From NCBI GenBank assembly GCA_037367405.1, contig JAZKJV010000157.1, forward strand, positions 930,001-994,000: a stretch of 64,000 nt of DNA, given 5' to 3'. A model generated the notes under the pieces. It was not told the DNA's origin. It did not search any database and saw only the letters and a list, made by a program, of their open reading frames with translations. This DNA comes from Ottelia alismoides. Its lineage: Eukaryota > Streptophyta > Magnoliopsida > Alismatales > Hydrocharitaceae. Position 1 is the first letter of the stretch; each line of letters opens with the position of its first letter. The position numbers were made by a program, and so were the translations under genes. This document shows positions 42,140 to 51,701 of this stretch, in pieces.

Positions 42140-44712
42140 ACGTAGTGATGGATATACGAGAGAGTGATGGAGTTTTTATGGAAGACGTGTCTCATCTGGG
42201 CCGCTTGAGTCTTTCATCCAATACAATGCCCTGGGTGAAGGAGACATGCTCTACTTACACTAACTGCTTGCTTGATTCGACAAAATATTTAAGCAGCTGA
42301 CCGTTGCCTATAGAAATTTGTGTGTTGTCTGCGGTCCCTAAGATCTCACCATTTCCGTTATTGTGCAGCTTTCTCACGATGAAGGGTCCTATCCATTTGG
42401 ATTTCAATTTACCTTGGAAATTTTTGAATCTTGCATTAAATAACCATACTTTCTGTTATGGGACAAAGGCCTTTGTTCGGATGTCCTATCATGCCATTTC
42501 TTTATTCTGTCCCTGTAAATGGTGTTGTCTTCGTAGGCATGATTTATTATTTCGGATAGTTCATTAAAATCCATATCTATGTTCTTCTTTCCTCAATGAC
42601 AGTTTCAATTGATCTTTTTGATTGCCCATTCCGATCTATGCATGAGTCTGCAGGCAAATGACACGACTTTCTATATACCATTCGAAATGGGAAGGTGCCC
42701 AATGAGGTCTTGTAAGTCATCTCGTAAGCCCATTAAACTTGGTCCAGGAGTTGGGACAAGTTCTTCCTGTCAGGACCGACTAGTTTCTATAAAATTCCTT
42801 CTTTACCTCAGCCATGCCATTGGATTATGGATGGTAAGGACTAGCGACACGGTGCTCGATGTCATATGCCTTAGTCAACTTCTTTACCTCCCGGTTGACA
42901 AAGTGGCTACCCCCATCAGATATTAATACCTTCAGGATCCCAAAATTCAAAATAATATGATCTTTCAAAAACTTGCATATAGTCTTATTGTCTGTCGCTT
43001 TGAGTAGGGATAGCCTCCACCCACCTAGATTAATTGTCTATCGCAAGAGGAATATATTCAAATCATTGATTGGTAGGGAATGGGCTCATAAAGTCAATGC
43101 CACATGCATCGAATACATCACAAATGATTACTGGTTGCATGGACATGGTATGTTTGGGACCAATAGTCCCTCCCATTCTTTGACAGATCGAGCGCGACTC
43201 GACAAAATTGTAGGCATCATTAAATAATGTCAGTCAGTAAAATCCACATTGTAGTATCTTCACATCGATCCTCTTCCTGGTATGATGTTTTCCTGCCTCC
43301 AAGTTAGGGAGAGATAGAGTACACTTTGGTATTTCTCTCGAGGAATATATATCCTCCATATACAATCCGATCCTTCAAAGAAAAGAAACGGATCCTCCCA
43401 ATGGTAGTGTCTAACTTTCGACTTGAGTCAGTTGATTCTGTTCTTGAGCCAACCTTGGGGAACTTTCTTGGAGACAAGATATTTAACCATGTTAGAATAT
43501 CATGGGAGAGAGTCGATAGAAAAAATTGGCTCGTCTGGGAAGGTTTCGGTAAGGTTTCGGTGGTGGATTCCGAAATAAGGATTTTGTCTTGTCCGATCCA
43601 TGATAAATGATCAACCACGACATTCTTAACTCCATGTTTATCTTTAATCTTTAAATCGGATTATTGAAGCAAGAGTATCCATCTAATGAGTTGTGCTTTT
43701 ACATCTTTTTACGCCATTAAGTACCAATGGCAGAATGATCTGTGCATATTGTCACCTTGGATTCTAGAAGTAAAGACCGGATTTTTCCAGGGCAAAGACC
43801 ACTGCAAGCATTTCCTTTTTGGTCACAGTGTAATTTTCTGAGCCAGATCTAAAACTTTGCGTGCGTAGTGAATAAAATATGGATTCCATCTTTTCTTTGT
43901 CCTAACACAACCCTTACTGCGAAATCTAAAGCATCTGTCATTGTCTCAAAGGGAAGAGACCATTCGGGGGCTCGTAGGACGAGAGTCTCAATGATCCTCT
44001 TTTCGAGAAGCTCAAAGGCTTCAAGACACTTATGATCTAAATAGAACTTGGTGTCTTTTCCTAAGAGTTAGTTAGCGGTCGGGCAATTTTTGAAAAATCC
44101 TTAACACATCTCCTATAAAATCCGACATGTCCCATAAAAGTCCACACTTGTTTAACATTGGTAGGTGGTTCGAGTTTCTCGATCACATTCATCTTGGCAG
44201 GGTCAACCTCCATTCCCTTCTTGGAGATAACGTATCCCAACTCAATGCCCTCTCTACCATGAAATGGCTTTTCTCCCAATAGAGCACCCGATTCACTTCC
44301 CTACACTTCTCGAGGACTTGATCTAGGTGTGTTAGGCAATCATCAAATGAATCACCATAGATCGAGAAGTCATCCATGAAGGCTTCTAGGGAATCCCCAA
44401 CCATTTCGGTAAAAACTACAATCATGCATCGCTGAAAGGTATCCGAGGGCGTTGTAGAGCTCAAAAGACATGCGCTTGAATGCTAAGTGCTGAAGGACAT
44501 TTAAAAATAGCATTTTCCTGGTCCTTTAGGGTGATGGCTACCTGATTGTAGTCCAAGTACCTGTCTAAGAAACAAAAGTATTCTCTCCTTGCCAATCCCT
44601 CCAAAATTTGATCAATAAACGACAGCGGGAAGTGATCCTTCTTTGTCGCGCCATTCAGGTGCTTGTAATCCACATAGACGCGCCAAGATGTGGGTACCCA
44701 TATCGTGATCTC
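42140..44712 (-). pseudogene. Athila-2 RT, RNase H and integrase, broken
   Basis: On the minus strand RT begins in the WRVYVDYKHLNGATKKDHFPL block near 44690, passes the catalytic FMDDFSIYGDSF at about 44375-44340 and ends with FMGHVGFYRRCVKDFSKIAR near 44090. RNase H (about 43580-44040) is decayed. Integrase keeps the second catalytic block ISDGGSHFVNREVKKL (about 42930-42880) and YHP-stop-SNGMAEV for the third (about 42830). Stops and frameshifts are scattered throughout. The piece ends abruptly at 44712 in the codons before the conserved VPTSWRVxVDYRRLN, where Athila-1 begins. Confidence 0.82.
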
Positions 44713-45453
44713 TGATGAATCTCGTATTCATCACTCTAAATCTCATTTATTAAGCTCAAATCCCTAAAAATCAACAGCATTCTTGCATCTATTTTGCATA
44801 ATTAGCATTCATGCATGTTTCCATAAGAATTGCATTTTAGCACAAAAATCTGCACAAAATAAGAAGCCAAAAATCCAAGCCAAAATGACCTGTAAATAAG
44901 CCGAACTTCCCAGATTTTTAACACATTCATGCTAACTCCGAATAACTCAAAACCACTTCCACTGTGTACATATCATTAACAAAAATAAAGGGAAAATACA
45001 AAAAAATAACTAACCCAAATAAGTGGACCAAAAACCCAAACCCTAATTTCAGGATTTTCGGACTAAAAGCCACATATCTTCCCCATCCAGTGTCTGATTT
45101 ATTCCTACTCACTTTTGAACTAATGTGCATTCAATTACCTTTAAAACAAGACCAAGTTCAAGTGAATCGGAGCTCATTTGTGAAAGTTGGGTTTTGGGCC
45201 TCTTTTGTACATTGTATATTTCGCAGTTTTGACCTTGTATTTTATGTATATATTTTCTTAATCAATAAAAATCCAAAAAAAATTTAGAATTAAGTGTCTT
45301 TATTTATCTCTGATTTTACCGTAATTTTTCTGGATTTTTATCTGATCAAAAAAAGAACATAAAAATTATAAAACCCAAAAATCAAGGTATTCTATGTACA
45401 TAGGATACCCCAAAAATTCACTTTTTACATTTGACCGATTTTGGTGGTGATGT

Positions 45454-45500
45454 CTTCGTGAAAGTTGTAGAGCTCATCGAGACGAGCAACTTTCGTGAAG
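45454..45500. repeat. Conserved inverted repeat in Athila LTR
   Basis: CTTCGTGAAAGTTG (45454-45467) and CAACTTTCGTGAAG (45487-45500) pair at 12 of 14 positions around a 19-base loop. The second LTR has the same structure at about 57662-57708, and arms of it remain in Athila-2 near 38890. Confidence 0.75.
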
Positions 45501-45580
45501 AAACTTTTTCAATCCGAGGTCATTTACTATTTATTATCGATTTTACAAAATGTTTTTAATTTCGAATTTTCTGGTGCTGA

Positions 45581-45767
45581 CACGTGGCAGCACCTGGTGC
45601 CGCCATGTGTCAGCCATTTTTGGCACTATTAGACATTCGTTTTATAAAAAAAATAAAAAAATAAATAAAAAAATAAATATAAAAAGGACGCACGTGCGTC
45701 GCACGTGCCTCCCCAGGCACGTGCTCCGCACGTGCCTCCCCCTTGCTTCCCCTCTTGCACCCACGTG
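45581..45767 (+). promoter_or_regulatory. G-box (CACGTG) cluster in Athila-1 LTR
   Basis: CACGTG occurs at 45581, 45691, 45702, 45718, 45729 and 45762, five of them within 77 bases. This lies 300-490 bases before the TATA-like box. CACGTG is the core bound by plant bZIP and bHLH factors. The second LTR carries the same cluster (57789-57976). Further CACGTG words lie downstream near 46758-46840. Function is inferred only. Confidence 0.6.
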
Positions 45768-46069
45768 GCGCAACGGGCGCCATCCGATCAAACTCGATCG
45801 GACGGCACCTGTGCGTCGTCCCCCTCGGCTCCTTTCCCCTTTGGGAGCTCCGTCGCCACCGCCGCGTATCTCCGCCCCGCGCCGAGAATCTCGCGTCGCC
45901 GCGTGCGTATCTCTCTCCCCTCCATCTCCGATTCGCACCTTCCGCAAATCTCGCCCGCTCCGATCAATCCCCTCGCCACCCCGATCTCCCTCGAATCTCG
46001 CAACCGCCCTCAAATCGCGTCGACTCCAATCGCCCAGGACCTTCCATCGCCGGCCGCCTGTCCCAGCCC

Positions 46070-46077
46070 TATTTAAG
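46070..46077 (+). promoter_or_regulatory. TATA-like box of Athila-1 LTR
   Basis: TATTTAAG stands in an otherwise GC-rich context, followed by a C-rich start region. The same box is at 58279-58286 in the second LTR. It is the best candidate for the U3/R transcription start, about 1.35 kb into the LTR. Confidence 0.5.
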
Positions 46078-47927
46078 AACCCCCGCCGCCTCCTTCGAGA
46101 TTCATCCGCCGATCTTCATCCAGAGCTCCACCTCCGGTCGTGACAACCGCGAGGCCCCCCTCTTCGCCGGCGTGATCCGAGGAGTCTATCTCCTCACCGC
46201 AGCTCCGCCCCGCCGCGTCTGCTGCAGCTCCAGCCATTCCCAACGCCGTCGAGCTTTCTCCCAGGTAGACCCTCTCTCTTTCTCTCTCTCTCTTCCCCTC
46301 TCTCTCTCTCTATATTCTTCTTCGCCGATCCACACCGACCCCTCTTCCCCGATCGTCCAACGCCATCGCCAACGCCTTCTCCTTCGCCAACAACGCCGGC
46401 TCCGCCCCTCTTCCACGTCGACAGCACCACCGGGCACACGCCACCGCAAGCAGCCCTCTAGGTCGTGTGTCGGCCAGAGGGAGGCCGACGTCGAGCCCCC
46501 GCCCCTACAAGCGCCGTCGCCACCGACCTCGCCATCGACGACATCTTCTCCCCACGCCGGTCAACGCCCTCCACTCGCCATCGCCGCTCGCTACGCCGTC
46601 ATCGACCACCGCTCAGTCTTCGTCCACCACCGTCCCCCTGGTCGTGTGTCGGCCAGAGGACGGTCGACTCCGCCAGTCTCTGCCTCCCGGAGCTCCGCCT
46701 TCAGAATTACATCAGCCACCGCGCGGCCGGGCGCCGTCACTCGAGACCCGAGACCCCCACACGTGAGGCGCACGTGCGTGTGGGGTCGACGTCACCCATC
46801 CTCCTCATCCCAGGGGTCACGTGACCTGCACGTGACCCTTTGGGGTAATTGCAGTGACCCCCCTGGAGTTCCCATATTCGCGCCTCAGTCCCCGCATCCA
46901 AGGGCACGTGCGCAGCATGTGCCCCTTGGACATTTTGCACAAGTATCCCCTCTATTTCTCGGTATTTACATTTCCGTCCCCTGCTATCTCATTTTATTTA
47001 TATTTATTGCATCTATACCCCTGTGTTTCCCGGTATTTGTGGACCTTCTCTTTACATTATTTTATTAATCCAAAAATAGCATGATGTTTGTTAATTAATG
47101 CTCTACATTTTGACATGCTGGGGGTATTTTTGTGACGAACGGTTAATTAATAATTAATTGTTTTGTGAAAATTTGCGTATTTTACCCATTTCTTGCTCTT
47201 AAATTCATAGTTGATTAACCGTTGCTCTAAAAATCCCCGAAAAATCACACATTGTAGAGTTAATTATTCTTAACATTGTGCTCAAAAAAAGGTTTGCATT
47301 TGCATGCATATTTTGTCCTGTAAAAATCATTTTGCATCTTTTAGTATTTAATTTTTAGTAGGTATTCAATCCCACATTTTCGAGGTTTAGGATTTTTCTG
47401 AGATCCGTCACCTAGTGATAGATCTCAGATAACTTTGATTCTCGAAAACAAGTAGGTTTGATATTTATTAAAATTAAATATTAAAAATCATTTTGTTTGC
47501 ATTTAAAAATCCATAAAAAATTCATATTGCATCCAAAAATTACAAAAAAATTACAGTGCACTTATTTCATCGTATTTTACATCTCGGCCAAGTTTCGTAA
47601 TTTTCGGACATTGTTTGGTTGACATTTACATTTTATTCCCTGAAATAAGGCCAAATTTGCATTTTGCATCCTCTATTGCCTTAAAAATTCCAAAAAAAAA
47701 CCGCCTCAAAAACCGAACATAAACTTTGATAGACTTAATTCTAGGTTGTTCCTTTGCCTCCTTGTGATCGACCTTGGGACTTGCCCAAGTAAAATAAACA
47801 TAAAACCATGAAATTAAAAATTGAATAAATTATTTGTGGTATTTTCTTGACTGTTTCCGATTGCCGCCTACAACGAACAACACGATAAAAACACATTCTT
47901 AAAAGTAGCATTTACGGATCCGTCAGA

Positions 47928-47945
47928 TGGCGCCGTTGCCGGGGA
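47928..47945 (+). other. Athila-1 primer binding site (tRNA-Asp)
   Basis: TGGCGCCGTTGCCGGGGA, two bases after the LTR end, is the standard Athila site complementary to the 3' end of tRNA-Asp. Confidence 0.93.
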
Positions 47946-49061
47946 GGCAAACGGCTTAGATTTTGGTCTAAATTTTTTTTTATTCGGTTTTCCGCATTCG
48001 GGTAGTCTGACCCCCGAATTTTTCATTGTGAATTCCATTTTTTTTTCTGCAATTTATTTTCAGCATTTATTTTTCATATTATTTTGAGTCACTCTCTTAC
48101 ATTTTCTCTCTTATTTTTTTTGCGAGGTACCTTGTACGTGGAGCGGTTTTCAATAACCGACGCAACTTCACCAAAACCGCAATTAATTTAAGATCGAGTC
48201 GAGTCGTGAGAGAGCGTAGAGTCTAGGTTTTTAAATTTCTGCAATTTTAATTTCTGCAATTTTACAGCGGTGTCCGTTTGGACTCTCGCGTGTGTAGACA
48301 GACCTCTAAACTTTTTTCTGTGGTGTGTCGTGGCCTGTTTCACTCTCCGGTGAGGGTGGGGCGCGACTTGAGTGGCGATTAGGATAGACCTGCACATACG
48401 GCTCTCAGAGTATTTATATTTTTGCTTGTGCTCGTACGATCTTAAGCCACATTGCACTTAATTGAGACGCACATAGATTGTTCAACTTAGCCAAATTTAA
48501 ATCAATTCTTCCCGCTAATAGAACTTTCTGCTTAGGTGCGGTTTTTCCATCGGTTTGCACATCATATAGAATAATTTTTAAATTCTGTCTAGCATCCCAC
48601 ATGGAGATTGCGAGGATTCACTGTAAGTCTTCTAACTGAGCATTCATCATAGTTTTCCGCGTGCATCGGCTTTTCTCGAATTCCTCCCTCTTGCTTTATA
48701 ACATAACTTTAAAGGAAATTGGGACTGGACGGTAGACGTGTATTTGTACTCATCTAATTTCTCAGTGATCACCTCATTAAAATCGGGACTGCTAAATATA
48801 TCTGATCTCAAAGAACCCATAAAATCAAGAATTTTTGCGGGAGAGCAACCCCGACATTGTTTGATTTATCTTGCAGCGAGGAGAGAGACGCACACTAGGA
48901 TAGAGCCCAGCTCCAAACCTAAACAGCTCGTCTAAACGGTTTGCAAGATTGAATTTATCATCAACTAAAATTGAAAAGATAATAGCCGAACTCTTACGGC
49001 TCCATTGTGTGAGTTGGTGAAACAACCTTTGCATTGTGTTTGATTTGATCAACATCTCTCA
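47946..49061 (+). other. Athila-1 leader (5' UTR)
   Basis: About 1.1 kb of non-coding sequence between primer site and gag. It contains a direct repeat AATTTCTGCAATTTTA (about 48233-48263) and T-rich tracts. No frame of note on the plus strand. Copy two (60154-61268) is almost the same. Confidence 0.75.
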
Positions 49062-51701
49062 ATGGAAAATTGTGGAAATTTCTGTTCGGACTCAGCGAAC
49101 CCCTTTCTGACTACCACAAACTTTCCAATCTCAAATCCTCTGAGCCACTCTTACTCAGAACCACCTTGGGTTCAGGAACACCTTCCCCTAGAATCTTCAT
49201 TTCATAATTCTGTTCAAACTATTGACTCCTATTTTTCACAATCTGAAGGTGGAAAGAAGACTTCACAAAAAATGCCTCCAAAGAAGAGCAATCCCGAAGA
49301 TGACCAAAATGAAGATCCTATGCAAATGATTCTCGCAAGACTGGTTGCATCTGAGCAACAGCAAAATTTGATGAGAGAACAATTGGAAAGAATGAATGCA
49401 GAGGAAGAGCCACCAATGGAGGTTGCTTATAATCCCGGGCAATATAGGGTCAATAATTACTTGCAGCCACCTCAACCTGAGGTTCACCATGAACTGAAGC
49501 CACACTTCATAAATCAATTACCACAATTTCATGGTAATTCGAATGAAGAACCCTATGAATTCCTGCGAGATTTGGAGCTAATTTGTTCTAATCAGAGGCA
49601 CCCACAAGTCAGCCAAGACTATATCCGTCTCACTGCATTACCTTTCGCCTTGAAGGGTAAAGCAGATTACTGGGTGAAAAATTTGGGAGTGACGGTGACC
49701 ACCTATGATAGGTTCAAGAACCTCTTCTTAAAAAAATTCTACCCCCTGAGTCGAACCAATCAGATGAGGACTCGCATCACTAGCTTCTCTCAGATGCCAA
49801 ATGAACCACTCTGTGATGCATGGGATAGATTCAAAGATCTGCTGCAAAAATGTCCCTGCCATGACCTAGATAATAACATCCTGGTCCAATCCCTCTATTC
49901 TGGCCTTAACCACGGGACTCAAGGTCTAGTCAGCGCTGCCTGTGGAGGAAATTACACATCCCGAGGAGCTGATACCGTCTGGAAAATTCTGGAGCAAATG
50001 GCTGAGACTAGCCGTTCACAAATTGTCAGTAGATCTTACACTGATTCACTGAACAACTATCAAGCCAAAGGAGGAAAACAAACTGTTGCAGAAATAGCAG
50101 AGGACTTGCTGCCCAACATGAACATCATCACAGACAAATTAACAGTTGTGGACCACATTAATAAAAGGGTGAACGACATCGACACTCGACTCTCTCAATT
50201 TCCAAAACAAATGGAGGAACTCACTGAGAAGGTGTCCAAGCTTGGGATGCCTACTGCTCCTACGATTCCAATCTATCACGTGCATCATGTCCAAGAGCAG
50301 CCAGGCTCTGGACAACCACTACCATGGACTCAGGACCAATCCTACGTCCAACCTTCCCAGCAGTCACCCCCTCCAGCTGAGACAGTCGTAGAAGCCACGC
50401 CTCTGACTTTCGAGATAAACGGCATCTGGTACACTCAAGATAATACCCGACAGGGTAATTTGGGGGACCGTCAGCAATATCAGCGTCCACCCAACTCATA
50501 CAATGCCGCTCCACAACACAATCAGCCCTCAAGGCAGCAGCAGCCACACGACCGTCAGACCCAGCCTCAACAACATCGTCAGCAATATCAAGCTCCAAAT
50601 CAAGCATCTCGATCTTCCAAACCTCCAGATGACTCGATTGATATCCAAAGACAAATGCTGGAGGAAATTCGCAGCTTCCGCAGTGAACTGTACGACCTAC
50701 GGGTAGATGTTAATCGTCTATCCCGTTGGAAGGAGGAACAGACTGCACCTGTCACAGCCATTCCCGCTCAAGTTCAAGCTAACCCCAATAGCTTGAACAA
50801 ATCGCAATCATCTCAACACAACAATCAGGTATATTACTCAGACTTTTCCACATCTGAACACAAGACCCTTTCGTTTAACAATATCAATGCCATGTCCCTT
50901 AGGAGCGGAAGGACCGTGGTCGTACCTGACCGAACAAAGGAAGCTGACTCAGAAGATCAACCGGAGGATACTTCTGAGGATGAAGACGAAGGACACCCAA
51001 GGATTTCTGCCCGAAGGAAGGGAAAAGCATCTATGGAGAATAAAGAGGACCTTGAACCTCTGGTTGCTGTGAAAACACCTTTGTCATTATTTCAGCATCA
51101 TGATGATAATCCAGAACATTATCATTGTAATAAGAACTCCAAATTCAATAAAGATGCTCTTAGTTATAATTCTGGATATCTCTCTCCTGTCTCAAATGCT
51201 TCCATTCCTTTTCCCCATGCGCTTAAGAAGGGAAGACAAAAGAAAACTATCCAGAGTGACCCAGTGATGGAAAAATTTTGTCAACAAAACATCACCGTGA
51301 AAGTGCCCTTTGATCAATATGTGGCCAGTAACCCTGCATTCCAGAAGTACCTAAAAATGAAATGTACTCCTACCCGGACCCGCACAAAGAAAACAAACCA
51401 ATTTGTGGAGACTCATGTTCTGACAGTGGCCACTACCAAATGCGTGAGAAACCAGCATTTACCAAGGAAGAAAAGAGATTTAGGTGTGCATTATGTGGAA
51501 AGCCGCATTGGCGGTATCACATTCGCACGTACACTTCTTGACAATGGTTCTTCCATCAATCTTCTTCCCTTGGCCTTATATTACCGATTGGAGTTAGGAC
51601 CTCTTCAGAAATCGCTATCTATACTCCAATTCGCTGACAAATCTACTAAAAGACCTAAGGGAGAAGTGAAAAATGTTATCATTATGGTTGAGGGTACATA
51701 A
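49062..51701 (+). CDS. Athila-1 gag-protease, open to an in-frame TAA
   Basis: The ATG at 49062 opens 879 codons, the longest intact frame in the window. The Retrotrans_gag region spans about residues 150-290, with FLRDLELICSNQRHPQVSQD, ALKGKADYWVKNLG and FKNLFLKKFYPLSRTNQMRT. A Gln/Pro-rich region follows (about 420-540), then an acidic stretch (about 625-650). The aspartic protease shows LLDNGSSINLLPL at about 825, with D-N-G in place of the more usual D-x-G-A. There is no zinc knuckle, as is common in Athila. The frame ends at TAA 51699-51701 inside the protease. Beyond it the same frame continues as pol. Confidence 0.85.
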   Translation: MENCGNFCSDSANPFLTTTNFPISNPLSHSYSEPPWVQEHLPLESSFHNSVQTIDSYFSQSEGGKKTSQKMPPKKSNPEDDQNEDPMQMILARLVASEQQQNLMREQLERMNAEEEPPMEVAYNPGQYRVNNYLQPPQPEVHHELKPHFINQLPQFHGNSNEEPYEFLRDLELICSNQRHPQVSQDYIRLTALPFALKGKADYWVKNLGVTVTTYDRFKNLFLKKFYPLSRTNQMRTRITSFSQMPNEPLCDAWDRFKDLLQKCPCHDLDNNILVQSLYSGLNHGTQGLVSAACGGNYTSRGADTVWKILEQMAETSRSQIVSRSYTDSLNNYQAKGGKQTVAEIAEDLLPNMNIITDKLTVVDHINKRVNDIDTRLSQFPKQMEELTEKVSKLGMPTAPTIPIYHVHHVQEQPGSGQPLPWTQDQSYVQPSQQSPPPAETVVEATPLTFEINGIWYTQDNTRQGNLGDRQQYQRPPNSYNAAPQHNQPSRQQQPHDRQTQPQQHRQQYQAPNQASRSSKPPDDSIDIQRQMLEEIRSFRSELYDLRVDVNRLSRWKEEQTAPVTAIPAQVQANPNSLNKSQSSQHNNQVYYSDFSTSEHKTLSFNNINAMSLRSGRTVVVPDRTKEADSEDQPEDTSEDEDEGHPRISARRKGKASMENKEDLEPLVAVKTPLSLFQHHDDNPEHYHCNKNSKFNKDALSYNSGYLSPVSNASIPFPHALKKGRQKKTIQSDPVMEKFCQQNITVKVPFDQYVASNPAFQKYLKMKCTPTRTRTKKTNQFVETHVLTVATTKCVRNQHLPRKKRDLGVHYVESRIGGITFARTLLDNGSSINLLPLALYYRLELGPLQKSLSILQFADKSTKRPKGEVKNVIIMVEGT

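Larger units (their letters stand above)
36450..44712 (-). mobile_element. Athila-2: decayed Ty3/gypsy Athila-type element, 3' part
   Basis: On the minus strand it runs from RT (44712) through RNase H and integrase (to about 42140), a 3' UTR with a tandem repeat and a polypurine tract (39800-39786), to a 3' LTR from 39785 leftwards. The layout is collinear with Athila-1, with RT to integrase end about 2570 bases in both. A hAT element sits next to the polypurine tract. The right part (gag, leader, 5' LTR) was displaced by insertion of Athila-1 at 44712/44713 and should lie beyond the window. Confidence 0.82.
44713..47925 (+). repeat. Athila-1 first LTR (3213 bp)
   Basis: It starts TGATGAATCTCGTATTCATC and ends GGATCCGTCA, then two bases, then the tRNA-Asp primer site. 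It has an AT-rich U3 start, a GC-rich middle (45680-46900) with CACGTG words, a TATA-like box at 46070, a CT microsatellite (46270-46315) and a long AT-rich end. Open frames in the GC-rich middle are not conserved between the LTR copies. Confidence 0.95.

Noticed and set aside
45743..47068. Open frame of 441 codons in the Athila LTR
   Set aside because: It lies in the GC-rich LTR middle, is rich in Arg, Pro and Ser from composition, and is broken in the second LTR (58668), although the two LTRs are about 1% different. No domain.
50260..50607. Minus-strand frame within Athila gag, present in both copies
   Set aside because: Conserved only because the gag copies are nearly identical. It lies antisense to the Gln/Pro-rich gag region and has no domain.
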